Shown here: in pieces, positions 1 to 9,024 of the stretch
Numbering within the stretch: position 1 is the first letter of the stretch
Layout: every line of letters begins with the position of its first letter
Assembly: GCA_964515195.1 (NCBI GenBank)
Contig: CAZETK010000007.1
Location: 9,526-73,525 of the forward strand
Direction of reading: 5' to 3'
DNA: 64,000 nt
Source: Ga0074139 sp964515195
GTDB taxonomy: Bacteria > Bdellovibrionota > Bdellovibrionia > Bdellovibrionales > Bdellovibrionaceae
Translations under genes and position numbers: made by a program
The notes under the pieces: generated by a model
Databases searched by the model: none
Told to the model about the DNA's origin: nothing
The model's input: the letters and a program-made list of their open reading frames with translations, nothing else

Positions 1-2099
1 AACTCCATGATAGCCACAGGAACTCGAATTTTATTCTCACTTAAAATTCCAGGATGAAGTGAACCCATTAACCCAATGGACTCACCCTCAAATTCGATAA
101 GACCCCACTGCCCAAGATGTAAAAACTCGGGAGCTTGAAGAGATCCCCCTGCCTTTACAGTTAATGAGTTCCATCGATAGGTTCTAACCCAATTATCAAG
201 AATCCCCTTAAGTTTGAATAAAGGGCCCGGCATTTTTGATGAAGACCAAAGGTCCACATCATCTCCCCATGAGACGGCTGCAAATCGGATCACTTCTGAA
301 ATGCCATCCGGGCCTTTAAAAAAAGTCTTGCCGTGTTCAAACAAGCTGCCCTGATCCTGGCCATGGCGATAGTTGTGAAGCAGATTCTGCCATAAACCCC
401 AACTCAGGGATGATCGCATCACATCAAGATCTTCATTAAGTGGATTTCGAAGCTGGATTCTGTCCTGAGAAACTGATAGCCCCAAGGCTTTTAATCGGGT
501 TATGTCCCCCAGAAAGCTTCCCTCACCCTGTTTCGAGCAGAAGGCAAAATTTGTAGCTTGATTGAAACCTCGAGAGACCAAAACCTGAGATAACTTTTGC
601 AACCCGGTAAATCCCTTATCATGGGGAGTCGGGTAACTTACAAAAGGTGGAATTGATTCAGGAATATTGTGATAGCCATCTAAGCGTGCGTACTCCTCGA
701 CGAAATCCACTTCGTGTTCTAAGTCTTGACGGAAGCTGGGAGGAATTAAAGTCATGACTCCCGCATCTTCTTTTTCAATCTTCATATGCAAGCGCTGAGC
801 GTAGTCTCGTATCTTTTCAGCTGTGGCTGGATAACCCAATCTTTCTGAAATCAACTCGGCTGAAACTTGGATTCTAGGAATTACAGGTTTACGGCTGTCC
901 CAATCGGCATAGTCTTCTGCCAGGGTTCCACCTGCGACTTTTTGAATAAGCTCACAGGCTCGAGCTAATGCAATCGGCGTCAGCTCGGCGTCTACGCCCC
1001 TTGCGAACCGATAGGAAGAATCGGTTTCAATTCCGAAACCGCGAGAGGTCTTTCGCACCGACTGGGGCTTGAAATAGGCTGCCTCTAGGAACACATTTTT
1101 TGTATCCACTGTAGTGCCCGAATTAAGCCCCCCGATCACACCCGCCAAACACAAAGTCCGCGAGGGGTCTCGAATCGTCAAGCTTTCGCTCTTTAAAGCC
1201 AGATCGGTTCCGTCTAAAGTTGTGAACTTTTCTGCGTCCTGGGCCCGATCAATAATAATCTTTCCATTCTGAATCTGGTCGGCATCGAAAGCATGTAAAG
1301 GCTGACCCAGCTCAATTAGAATCAGGTTGGTCACGTCCACAATATTGTTGATGGAGTTAAGTCCCACGGCTTCTAACTTCTTGCGAAGCCAGTCGGGACT
1401 CGGTTCGACCTTTACACCCTTGATAAGTCGACCCATGTAGCGAGGACATAAGTCTTCAGCCTTAACCTCAACAGACACATTTCCCGATTTTTTAGCCTTC
1501 GTCCCTTTAAGAGCCTGAGGAATGGGTTTAACCTCGCGTTGCAAAAGAGCCCCGATTTCACGGGCTAAACCATAGTGGCTCAACCCATCCGCTCGATTGG
1601 GAGTGACCTTCAGTTCAAAAATAATATCATTCAATCCCCAGTATTCGGCGAAGGGAGTTCCCACGGGAGCCTCTTCACCAAGAATGATAATGCCAGAAGA
1701 ATCACCCTCCAAACCCAGCTCTTTATAAGAACTAAGCATTCCAGCAGAGTCCACACCTCGCAGCTTGGTTTTCTTGATGCTGAAATTTCCAGGAAGAACC
1801 GCACCAGGCAGGGCCACAGCCACTCGATCACCCGCCTTGTGGTTTTGAGCGCCACAAACAATTTGATGGATTTGATTTTGTCCCGTCGTCACCCGGCACA
1901 CCGATAGCTTATCGGCGTTTGGATGTTTGCTCTTCTCAAGGATATGTCCCACAAAAATTTGATGATACTGCGCACGAGCATCCTCGACGGATTCCACTTC
2001 AAAACCAGCTTGTGTCAGAATTTCAGCAAGCTCAGTCGGCTTAGAAAGAAAATCTTCAATATTAACAAATTCTTGAATCCAGTTCAGTGATAACTTCAT
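1..2099 (-). CDS. pheT: Phenylalanine--tRNA ligase beta subunit, 3' part beyond window
   Basis: Reading the minus strand from the ATG at 2099 gives a frame open to the window edge (about 700 codons), beginning MKLSLNWIQEFV, a typical PheT start. It continues with the EMAP/tRNA-binding-like N-terminal domain (VGHILEKSKHPNADKL, then VCGAQN), the B3/B4 editing region (TPNRADGLSHYGLAREIGAL) and the B5 region (residues ITDSSYRFARGVD-like). The beta subunit forms the alpha2beta2 enzyme with PheS and carries tRNA binding and editing of mischarged Tyr-tRNA. The start codon overlaps the pheS stop as ATGA, so translation is coupled. The C-terminal catalytic-like and anticodon-binding parts lie outside the window. 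Identification is firm from the sequence and the pheS neighbour. Confidence 0.96.
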   Translation of the reverse strand, partial: MKLSLNWIQEFVNIEDFLSKPTELAEILTQAGFEVESVEDARAQYHQIFVGHILEKSKHPNADKLSVCRVTTGQNQIHQIVCGAQNHKAGDRVAVALPGAVLPGNFSIKKTKLRGVDSAGMLSSYKELGLEGDSSGIIILGEEAPVGTPFAEYWGLNDIIFELKVTPNRADGLSHYGLAREIGALLQREVKPIPQALKGTKAKKSGNVSVEVKAEDLCPRYMGRLIKGVKVEPSPDWLRKKLEAVGLNSINNIVDVTNLILIELGQPLHAFDADQIQNGKIIIDRAQDAEKFTTLDGTDLALKSESLTIRDPSRTLCLAGVIGGLNSGTTVDTKNVFLEAAYFKPQSVRKTSRGFGIETDSSYRFARGVDAELTPIALARACELIQKVAGGTLAEDYADWDSRKPVIPRIQVSAELISERLGYPATAEKIRDYAQRLHMKIEKEDAGVMTLIPPSFRQDLEHEVDFVEEYARLDGYHNIPESIPPFVSYPTPHDKGFTGLQKLSQVLVSRGFNQATNFAFCSKQGEGSFLGDITRLKALGLSVSQDRIQLRNPLNEDLDVMRSSLSWGLWQNLLHNYRHGQDQGSLFEHGKTFFKGPDGISEVIRFAAVSWGDDVDLWSSSKMPGPLFKLKGILDNWVRTYRWNSLTVKAGGSLQAPEFLHLGQWGLIEFEGESIGLMGSLHPGILSENKIRVPVAIME

Positions 2100-3127
2100 A
2101 AAAACTGCCTTAAAAATCGTAAGTCATTTTCTGGGAACAGACGGATATCCTCAATCCCATATTTGATGATGGCCATACGCTCGATTCCAAATCCGAATGC
2201 AAAGCCTTGCCACTTCGGATAGTCAATCTTGGCATGTTCAAATACTTTTGGATTTACAAGGCCGGCACCCCCGATTTCAATCCACCCTGTTTGTTTACAA
2301 AGCGAGCATCCGTCCCCTTTGCAAACAGGACAGGAACAATCCACTTCAGCAGATGGCTCTGTAAAAGGAAAGAAGCTGGGGCGGAAGCGCGTTTTAAGAC
2401 CAGGCCCAAAAAATTCTCGCACAAAAAACGCAATCGTCCCTTTAAGATCTGCCATTGATACCTTACGATCAACACACATGCCTTCCATCTGGTGAAAGTG
2501 AGGCAAATGAGAAATATCGCTGTCGACACGAAAAACAGCCCCCGTCCCCATGATTCGTAACGGAAGCTCTTCTTGCTCGAGAGAGTGAATCTGGATGGGT
2601 GAGGTATGAGTTCGAAGTACATACTGATCATCCACGAAAAAGGTATCCTGCATATCCCGTGCGGGGTGATCCGGAGGAATATTCAAGGCCTCAAAGTTAT
2701 AATAATCTTTTTCGATCAAAGGCCCTGTACGAAGTGAGTAACCCAAACGACTTAAGATAGTGGCGATTTCTTCGGTCACCTTCTGAACCGGGTGCAAACT
2801 GCCCATTTGCGGCCCCACGCCCGGCAGGGTTAGATCGATTTTCTCGCCTTCCATTTTTTGTTGAATTTCACGGGTTTGAAGTTGGGTCTCTAAATGGGTG
2901 TAAAGCTTCTCGAGAGACTCTTTAACCTCGTTTACTTTTTTACCAAACTGTGGCTTTTCCTCTTTCGGGAGCTTGGCCATTAATTTCATGATCTCGGTTA
3001 AGGCACCAGCCTTCCCCAAGAATTGAACCTTGGCATTATAAAGATCTTGCGGATTTTGGGCCTCTTCAAAGGCCGCGACCGCTTGGTTTTTTATTTCATC
3101 AAGTTGAGATTGGGATGCTTCAGACAT
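2096..3127 (-). CDS. pheS: Phenylalanine--tRNA ligase alpha subunit
   Basis: A 343-residue class II aminoacyl-tRNA synthetase catalytic subunit; it charges tRNA-Phe together with PheT in the cytoplasm. It has an N-terminal coiled-coil arm (about residues 1-90) and then the catalytic core: HPVQKVTEEI, DYYNFEALNIPPDHPARDMQ (motif 1 area), VLRTHTSPIQI, FRVDSDISHLPHFHQMEG (motif 2), and GFGIERMAIIKYGIEDIR (motif 3). The start is set at 3127 (MSEASQSQ) because GGAGG lies 5 bases upstream; an in-frame upstream extension of 17 codons lacks family similarity. Length matches PheS. It sits divergent from rsmG with 77 bases between them, which must hold both promoters. Confidence 0.97.
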   Translation of the reverse strand: MSEASQSQLDEIKNQAVAAFEEAQNPQDLYNAKVQFLGKAGALTEIMKLMAKLPKEEKPQFGKKVNEVKESLEKLYTHLETQLQTREIQQKMEGEKIDLTLPGVGPQMGSLHPVQKVTEEIATILSRLGYSLRTGPLIEKDYYNFEALNIPPDHPARDMQDTFFVDDQYVLRTHTSPIQIHSLEQEELPLRIMGTGAVFRVDSDISHLPHFHQMEGMCVDRKVSMADLKGTIAFFVREFFGPGLKTRFRPSFFPFTEPSAEVDCSCPVCKGDGCSLCKQTGWIEIGGAGLVNPKVFEHAKIDYPKWQGFAFGFGIERMAIIKYGIEDIRLFPENDLRFLRQFL

Positions 3128-3204
3128 AGTCCTCCAATATCGCCAAAAGCTGATAGATTTACAATGTTTGGAGTTCATGACAAGTTGTGCTATTAAGGGC
3201 CTTC

Positions 3205-4098
3205 ATGGCTCACAAAAACAAAACCAACTACAGCCCCTATAAAGCTCGCCGCGAGAAGGCCCATGGCCGTGGGGCTGAGGCGACATCTTCTACCTCAGTC
3301 GGGCCCAACAAGACTAAAAGCTTGCAAAGTAAGAGTCCTTCCGAAAGATCTTCCATCTCCAGTGCTTTGCGCGGCCGTCACCGCAGGCCCCAGCAAATTT
3401 TTTCTATAGAAGAGGCCAATGACCGATTATACGATATCTTTCGCAATCACGGCGGTGATTTTATCACTCATGAGCAGCGTCGGCAGATGGCTCGCTTTTA
3501 TGAAGCTCTTATGAAAGAACAAGAGCACCAAAATTTCACCCGCCTCTTGACCATTAAAGACATTGGAATCAAACACTTTTTGGATTCAGCGCTGATCACC
3601 CGCCTGACTTCGCTTCAGTTCCCCCTAATGGACATGGGAACTGGTCCAGGTTTTCCGGGCATTCCTCTTAAAATTCTTTTTCCAGAAGAAAAAATTCTTC
3701 TGGCCGAAGGGGTTCAAAAACGTGTGGACTTTCTTAAGCGCGTTCGAGAATCGCTTGGGCTTAAGAATTTGGACATCATCGGTCGTAATATTGATGAAAG
3801 CTTCGTCTATCCTTTGATGGGAGTCATCACCCGCGCCGTAGAGGATGTATCCAATACGCTTCGAAACGTTTCACAATGTGTTGAGGTAGGCGGACGGGTT
3901 TACCTGATGAAAGGTCCAGGGGTTGATCCTGAACTAGAGTTAGCCCAGGAGTGGAGTGAGTATTATAAGCTGGCGGAAAATCATCATTATGAACTTCCCC
4001 ATACGCCTTACAAACGAAGACTTCTAGTGTTCGAAAAGATCAAAGTTGTCCCATTTCATGATTCCGATCACGACTCGACGGAAGGAAAAGATTCGTGA
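3205..4098 (+). CDS. rsmG: 16S rRNA (guanine-N7)-methyltransferase RsmG-like, with basic N-terminal extension
   Basis: A 297-residue protein whose C-terminal ~210 residues match RsmG/GidB: the SAM-binding motif MGTGPGFPGIPLK at about residue 143, LAEGVQKRVDFLKRVRESL, then ITRAVEDVS and VYLMKGPG. RsmG methylates G527 of 16S rRNA. The first ~75 residues are basic and Ser/Lys/Arg-rich (repeated KAR, KSLQSKSPSERSS) and are not part of the usual ~210-residue family; they look disordered and RNA-binding. ATG 3205 is chosen (AAGGG six bases upstream); a GTG six codons earlier is possible. Its stop overlaps the next start (GTGA), so it forms a two-gene unit with the SpoU-family gene; both products are rRNA/tRNA modification enzymes. 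Confidence 0.88.
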   Translation: MAHKNKTNYSPYKARREKAHGRGAEATSSTSVGPNKTKSLQSKSPSERSSISSALRGRHRRPQQIFSIEEANDRLYDIFRNHGGDFITHEQRRQMARFYEALMKEQEHQNFTRLLTIKDIGIKHFLDSALITRLTSLQFPLMDMGTGPGFPGIPLKILFPEEKILLAEGVQKRVDFLKRVRESLGLKNLDIIGRNIDESFVYPLMGVITRAVEDVSNTLRNVSQCVEVGGRVYLMKGPGVDPELELAQEWSEYYKLAENHHYELPHTPYKRRLLVFEKIKVVPFHDSDHDSTEGKDS

Positions 4099-4817
4099 AG
4101 CAAATCAGTTCAAATTCCAATCCACAATTCCGACAATGGCGCAGTCTTCTGACCTCGAAGGGCATCAAGAATGAAGGCTTGTTTCTTTTAAGTGGTGAAA
4201 AAATAATTCGAGAATTTTTAAAAAATCCCACTTTTACTATCGAATCCGAATTGATTAAGCGGGGACAAAATCCCCGCCAGTCGAAAGCCCCTGTCTTTGA
4301 GTTAACCTCAGAGCTTTTCCATGAGCTGGACATCATTGGAACCCACCACAACCTGCTTGTCTTGAAAACTCAACGCATTCCCCTATCAAGCTGCCAAGAT
4401 AAACACCAGGGCTTAGAAATCATTGCCCCCATTGGGGACCCAAACAATTTAGGCGCCCTGATTCGGTCCAGTGTGGCCTTCGGAGTGAGCAAAATTCATC
4501 TAACTGAAGAAAGCGCCAACCCTTATCACCCTCGTTGCGTAAAAGCCTCGGCCGGTGCAGTCCTAAAAGCTCCACTTTTCCAATCAGGTCCCCTATCAGA
4601 CTGGGACCATCCAACCGTATGGGCCCTTGACACCCAGGGCGACTCTTTGCTCGAAATAAATTGGCCACAGAACATTCGCGTTCTAATTGGCGAGGAAGGG
4701 CCTGGGCTTCCATCCTTTCAAAGAGTTCATTGGGTCTCAATTCCTACTGAAAACGTTGAGTCTTTAAATGCCACTGTTGCCGCCAGTCTTCTACTCTGGC
4801 ACTTGAAGACGCGATGA
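4095..4817 (+). CDS. TrmH/SpoU-family RNA 2'-O-methyltransferase
   Basis: 240 residues, GTG start overlapping the stop of rsmG. The N-terminal part (FLLSGEKIIREFL) resembles the substrate-binding domain of RlmB/TsnR-type enzymes. The C-terminal SPOUT fold shows the family motifs: GDPNNLGALIRSSVAFGV (motif 1, with the Asn-x-Gly-x-x-x-Arg signature), LIGEEGPGLP (motif 2) and VSIPTENVESLNATVAASL (motif 3). Members transfer a methyl group from SAM to a ribose 2'-OH in rRNA or tRNA; which nucleotide is modified cannot be read from sequence. It converges on the mevalonate operon end. Confidence 0.9.
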   Translation: MKQISSNSNPQFRQWRSLLTSKGIKNEGLFLLSGEKIIREFLKNPTFTIESELIKRGQNPRQSKAPVFELTSELFHELDIIGTHHNLLVLKTQRIPLSSCQDKHQGLEIIAPIGDPNNLGALIRSSVAFGVSKIHLTEESANPYHPRCVKASAGAVLKAPLFQSGPLSDWDHPTVWALDTQGDSLLEINWPQNIRVLIGEEGPGLPSFQRVHWVSIPTENVESLNATVAASLLLWHLKTR

Positions 4818-4888
4818 GCGCTTATTTCACGCCAGTTCGTTCCTCCTAAAGATAACTCTTGCGGTAAACCCTTTTAAAAAAGGAGGAG

Positions 4889-5803
4889 CTATCGAACTGA
4901 GGCCTTTAAGAAAGTGATGTTGGAAGTGTCTTGGGGAGGCTCTTCCCAGAGTGAAAGGACAAAGCCGCCACCGCCAGAGCCCGTGGGTTTAACGGCGCGC
5001 GCGCCGAGGCTTCGCAGTTGCTTCATGTGCTGCTCTAAGGCAGGGGTAATAAGGCTCCACTCTTGGAAACAATTACGTGCTAAATCCAAAGCTTCTTTAA
5101 GAGTAGAAAAGCCACTGCTCGACCCTAAGGTGAGGGCCTCTTCACAAAACTGAACGGCGGTTTTCATTTGCTCGTCTAATCTGGCAAATCCTTGAGGGTC
5201 TCTCTCTCCCAGTATCTTGACCTTTTGAACACACTCTTTGGTGATTCCGCGCTCACCACAGTGGCTTAAGTACCACTCCGGTTGCCAGGTAGCTTGAAAA
5301 GTTTGGGATTCTTGATCACGTTGGAAAATCAATCCACTTTCCGAAAGCACCACCGCCACATCGACGCCGCTGGACTCGCCATGAAAAGTATCTTCTAAGG
5401 TTTTGGCAAAAGTAAACATATCCGCTTGTGAAATCAGTCCCAATTGAGCAAACCATCGAGTTAAGGCTGCGCACAGAGTGGCAGAAGCTCCTAACCCCGA
5501 ACCGATCAAGATTTCGGCCTTGATCTCTAAGCGTCCTGAGAATTGATTAAGACTGATATTTTTAATCTGACAGGCCTTTTCAAAAACAGACCAAAATAGC
5601 AATTTAAATTCTTCCGGGTATCCTTTTGGGATGACCACCTCAAGGGCTCCAGAATTATCTGGAGTAAAATTCCAGTCCAAGTACTGGGACTTAAGAGGAA
5701 AAACTAAGGCGCGACCGCCACGAATAACAGTGTGCTCACCGGCCAAAATCCATTTTCCGTATGTACGAGTTTGAAATCCGTCAGGTATCACGGTGACCCC
5801 CAT
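4889..5803 (-). CDS. mvk: Mevalonate kinase (GHMP family)
   Basis: 304 residues with the GHMP kinase plan: GKWILAGEHTVIRGGRAL at the N-terminus (matches mevalonate kinase GEHAVVYG), the ATP loop GSGLGASATLCAAL at about residue 98, HGESSGVDVAV near residue 139 (the HGxPSGxD mevalonate kinase signature with the catalytic Asp), and a C-terminal Gly-rich segment KPTGSGGGGFVLSL. It phosphorylates mevalonate to mevalonate 5-phosphate. It is the last gene of the idi2-hmgR-pmk-mvaD-mvk operon and overlaps mvaD by 16 bases, implying coupled translation. Choice of mevalonate kinase over phosphomevalonate kinase rests on the GEH and HGxxSGVD motifs. The start could also be an internal GTG a few codons later. 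Confidence 0.85.
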   Translation of the reverse strand: MGVTVIPDGFQTRTYGKWILAGEHTVIRGGRALVFPLKSQYLDWNFTPDNSGALEVVIPKGYPEEFKLLFWSVFEKACQIKNISLNQFSGRLEIKAEILIGSGLGASATLCAALTRWFAQLGLISQADMFTFAKTLEDTFHGESSGVDVAVVLSESGLIFQRDQESQTFQATWQPEWYLSHCGERGITKECVQKVKILGERDPQGFARLDEQMKTAVQFCEEALTLGSSSGFSTLKEALDLARNCFQEWSLITPALEQHMKQLRSLGARAVKPTGSGGGGFVLSLWEEPPQDTSNITFLKASVR

Positions 5804-6753
5804 GAGGTGATAACATTGTGGCGATTAAATTCGGTCAGATATTTTTGTGCAAAAGCCAGATCTTCGTTGTGAAACAATAAATGGATATTGGGACCAGCGT
5901 CTAAAGTGATCCAGGGACCGTGTTTTTCTTGTTTCCATTTTTTTTCCATCCAAGACAAGATCTCGCGGCATTCAGAGGTCATATACCTGAATGGTGACTG
6001 TGAAGTGTGAAAAAGTTCATGCATGTCCCAGAACTCATCCCAAATCACTTCATGAGCCTCTTTCCACCGTTCTTGAGAGATCGCTGACAGGAGCACTTCC
6101 AGTTTTTCTTCTGCACGTTTTATGCGGCCCTGAAATCGAGGGCTCGTCAAAACCCGTTTATGAGCCTCTGAAGAGGAAACCGCTTTGACATCCTTCTCCA
6201 GAATAATCACAGCATGATGAAGACGTAAGGAAAACTTCAAGGGTTCGGCCCCTTGATCCCGCCACAAGGCCCATGGGGAGAAAAAAGAGCGACAAGAGGA
6301 TCCTGAACCCTGCCTAGAGAGGCGAGACAGTTCAGTTAAATCATCACCCCAGTTTTGTGGTGCTGTTTTTTGAAACAGCTCAGCCGCTCCCCACGTTAAA
6401 GCTGCAAAACTAGAAGCCGAGCTGGCCAAACCACAATCGGATGGAAAGTTATTCGCGGACTTGATCAAATATGTGTCTTTGATTCCCCACTTTTCCTTAA
6501 GGCGGCCAAAATGGTTTAAAAACTTTTCTTGTCCAGTGGGTTTTAAAGCTAAGGGAAAAGCCCCTTCTATTTGCAAAGGCTGCCATTGGTCACGGCCGTT
6601 AGCCGAAGAAATCCTTTCAATTTCAACATGAGTACGCAGATGCTCAAGCGTATAAGAAACTGAAGCGTTGGCCGGCTTATTCCCCAGCCCGTCCACTTTT
6701 CCCATATATTTAATAAGCGCAATATTAGAGGGAGCGGATTTGCTTATTTTCAT
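5788..6753 (-). CDS. mvaD: Diphosphomevalonate decarboxylase
   Basis: 321 residues. The N-terminus APSNIALIKYMGK is the diphosphomevalonate decarboxylase hallmark (SNIALIKYWGK in most members; here Met replaces Trp). Further family motifs are NFPSDCGLASSASSFAAL (phosphate loop, near residue 104), LSRQGSGSSCRSFF (near 145), and TLDAGPNIHLLF near the C-terminus, with the catalytic Asp. The enzyme converts mevalonate diphosphate to isopentenyl diphosphate using ATP. It overlaps pmk upstream by 29 bases and mvk downstream by 16 bases. Together with its neighbours this gives all steps from HMG-CoA to IPP/DMAPP except HMG-CoA synthase, which is not in the window. Confidence 0.93.
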   Translation of the reverse strand: MKISKSAPSNIALIKYMGKVDGLGNKPANASVSYTLEHLRTHVEIERISSANGRDQWQPLQIEGAFPLALKPTGQEKFLNHFGRLKEKWGIKDTYLIKSANNFPSDCGLASSASSFAALTWGAAELFQKTAPQNWGDDLTELSRLSRQGSGSSCRSFFSPWALWRDQGAEPLKFSLRLHHAVIILEKDVKAVSSSEAHKRVLTSPRFQGRIKRAEEKLEVLLSAISQERWKEAHEVIWDEFWDMHELFHTSQSPFRYMTSECREILSWMEKKWKQEKHGPWITLDAGPNIHLLFHNEDLAFAQKYLTEFNRHNVITSWGSP

Positions 6754-7690
6754 AAACCACTTTCAGTCCGGATTCTGAGACTTGATGGGAGCGGATGATG
6801 CAGCCAGGACTCCATCCTTCCAATATTCCATTGATAAAAGTGCTGGCTGCCTTATCAAAAAAGATCACAATGGAATCCGAGCCCAGAGCGCCGCAGCCCT
6901 TGGCCGCTTTTACTCCAGGAGTTTCTAATAACTCATCTACTAATTCCGTTGTTGTCGCCGCTTCCAATCCCGCATTCTTCAGAAATCCCCGCCAAGCTCT
7001 AATACCTTCGACAAAGGCCGATTCATTTTTAGCTTCAAAAGCTTTCACAACACTTCGATTCAAATCTTCGATGGCGTTCCAGTCTAAATTGCACAACTGC
7101 GATAGATGCTCGTGCGTTTTGACCTTATAGCCCGTTAAAATCACAACCCAATCTAAATTCGGGAAACTCCAATGGTTCTTTCTTAGCCAACCGTTTTCCT
7201 GAGGCTGGATTGTGCCATCCTTTTGCGAATTCTGAGCGTCCTTTTTAAGATCCGATAAAGAGTTTCCTCGTTGCGACCACTCAGTCACGCAGTATCCCCC
7301 TAAAACTTGAGTGATAAGATCCACCCCACTGGGCGGGTTGGGTTCTGTTGCAGTGACTTCACGGTAGCTGTGCCACAGAGTTTGCGCGAGCTCATCAGAA
7401 TCTTGAGCCTGCTTAGACAGGGAGGTTTGAGTCTGAAGGGATTTGACCAAAAACTCGGCTGTGCTTCGGCCCATCCCGCCTGTGGAGCTGTAGGGGTCAG
7501 TCAGAATTCCTGGAAGATTTTGGCTACCAGGCAATTTTCCCGCAGGGCTTTGAGGATGGATTTCCGTCAGACTCGGTCCAGAGGTATAGATAAAATCAGG
7601 TTTAACGGCTACTGACAGGGTCGGAAAACCTCTCAAGGCGCCATATTCTCCTGCAAAAAAGATTTTTCCCGGAACTGAAATTATCTTCAT
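6725..7690 (-). CDS. Phosphomevalonate kinase-like GHMP kinase
   Basis: 321 residues. It begins VPGKIFFAGEYGALRGFPTL, the GHMP motif 1 in the form (PGKxFxAGEY) seen in phosphomevalonate kinases. GMGRSTAEFLVKSL near residue 88 is an unusual ATP loop (GxGxSSA normally; Arg-Ser here), PSGVDLITQVLGGY supplies the Asp, and KGCGALGSDSIVIF forms the C-terminal Gly-rich motif. By elimination and position between HMG-CoA reductase and mvaD, it should phosphorylate mevalonate 5-phosphate. The start overlaps the hmgR stop as ATGA. It is more divergent than its neighbours, so the exact substrate is inferred from context. Confidence 0.8.
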   Translation of the reverse strand: MKIISVPGKIFFAGEYGALRGFPTLSVAVKPDFIYTSGPSLTEIHPQSPAGKLPGSQNLPGILTDPYSSTGGMGRSTAEFLVKSLQTQTSLSKQAQDSDELAQTLWHSYREVTATEPNPPSGVDLITQVLGGYCVTEWSQRGNSLSDLKKDAQNSQKDGTIQPQENGWLRKNHWSFPNLDWVVILTGYKVKTHEHLSQLCNLDWNAIEDLNRSVVKAFEAKNESAFVEGIRAWRGFLKNAGLEAATTTELVDELLETPGVKAAKGCGALGSDSIVIFFDKAASTFINGILEGWSPGCIIRSHQVSESGLKVVYENKQIRSL

Positions 7691-9024
7691 GGATGAGTCA
7701 TTTCCGATTCTGTGCTTTTTTTTGCACGAATTTCACTTAACGCCTCGATCGCATTGGACAAAGAAATTCGTTTTCGCAGCTGCAAAATTTCTTCTAACTT
7801 TTTCTGGAGTAGGGGCATTTCCAATTCTTGTGCTCCAGCGCCTAGGCTTAAGTTTCGAATATGAAGCTTCATATGGCCTTCAATGATTCCCACAGTTGTA
7901 AGGGCCTTTAAGGCCCCCAGGTTCTGGACCAATCCAACCGCGGCACAAACTCGAGACAGGTGAGATGCGTTTTGAATCTTCATCATTTTCATGGCCAATT
8001 TGGCGGTGGGGTGGAGGGCGGTCACCCCCCCCACGGTTCCAACGATCAATGGCGCCTTAAAGACTCCGACTAAACTTGTTCCGATTTTTCGCCACTTTGT
8101 GATCGATCGATACTGTCCTGTTCTGGCAGCATAGGCGTGAACGCCGGCCTCCACGGCTCTCCAGTCGTTACCTGTAGCAATCAAAATCGGATCAATACCA
8201 TTCAGTACACCTTTATTATTAGTAGCGGCACGGTAGGAATCCTGTTCTGCAAACAAAGAAGCCTCTTGAATTCGCAAAGCCAAATCCTCTTCTATATTTT
8301 CAAGAGTCACTTCGGCTCGAGTTATTTTGGTATCGACTAAATTTGAGAGAATGCACATGGTGACCCTTTCACCTGTGAACTGCTCTAAGGGATCTTTTAA
8401 ATACTCACAAACTTGATTGATAATATTGGCACCCATGGCATCAACCGGATCCATCAGAACATGCACAACACCCATAAATCCACTTCCAAGCGCAGCCCCT
8501 TCCAATGTTTGGTCACCGCGATCGATAAAACGTACCTGAATATCCTTAACACCCCCGCCTCGACTGACCATTCCAAAGGCCACATCACGATTGGCGATTT
8601 CGATCAGAAAGTTTTTTTGAGCTAAAATAGCGGATTTGAATTTTTCAATGTTGGTCACATGGGCGAACTGAATCTGGCCTATAATGTCTTGGCCTATCAC
8701 TTCGGTTTTGATCGTACCGCACTCACGAACCCAGCGCGCTGTTTTACTGGCGGCGGCCACAATTGAGGTCTCTTCAACCGCCATGGGAATCATATAGTCT
8801 ACGCTATCAATGCGAAAATTAGTGGCCACACCCATAGGAAGCTGGAAGTAACCGATCACGTTTTCAATAAATTTCTCACCAAGCGCCAAGTTTTGAAGAC
8901 CGCCCTTCTTCAAATAAACGGCCTCTTCTTCGGTCAAGCATTCCGCTTTCAAAAGGGCCTTATGACGTTGTTCCAAATTTAACTTTGAGAATCCTTTAAA
9001 TATTTCGTCTAAACTTTTCGCCAT
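7687..9024 (-). CDS. mvaA: Hydroxymethylglutaryl-CoA reductase, class II type
   Basis: 445 residues; makes mevalonate from HMG-CoA. Visible class II HMG-CoA reductase features: ENVIGYFQLPMGVATNF (N-terminal signature), PMAVEETSIVAAASK with the catalytic Glu near residue 84-85, DAMGANIINQVCE (nucleotide-binding signature), LHPTAKLAMKMMKI, and EGHMKLH carrying the catalytic His near the C-terminus. The ATG at 9024 (MAKSLDEIF) is preceded by GGAAGG; an upstream in-frame extension to 9075 lies inside idi2 and is not family-like. It overlaps idi2 by 16 bases and pmk by 4. In this operon the direction is clearly biosynthetic; whether NADH or NADPH is used cannot be told. Confidence 0.95.
   Translation of the reverse strand: MAKSLDEIFKGFSKLNLEQRHKALLKAECLTEEEAVYLKKGGLQNLALGEKFIENVIGYFQLPMGVATNFRIDSVDYMIPMAVEETSIVAAASKTARWVRECGTIKTEVIGQDIIGQIQFAHVTNIEKFKSAILAQKNFLIEIANRDVAFGMVSRGGGVKDIQVRFIDRGDQTLEGAALGSGFMGVVHVLMDPVDAMGANIINQVCEYLKDPLEQFTGERVTMCILSNLVDTKITRAEVTLENIEEDLALRIQEASLFAEQDSYRAATNNKGVLNGIDPILIATGNDWRAVEAGVHAYAARTGQYRSITKWRKIGTSLVGVFKAPLIVGTVGGVTALHPTAKLAMKMMKIQNASHLSRVCAAVGLVQNLGALKALTTVGIIEGHMKLHIRNLSLGAGAQELEMPLLQKKLEEILQLRKRISLSNAIEALSEIRAKKSTESEMTHP

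Noticed and set aside
4871..4884. Palindrome CCTTTTAAAAAAGG after mvk as terminator
   Set aside because: A weak A/T-rich stem with a two-base loop would not form a stable hairpin; no T tract in the needed direction was convincing.
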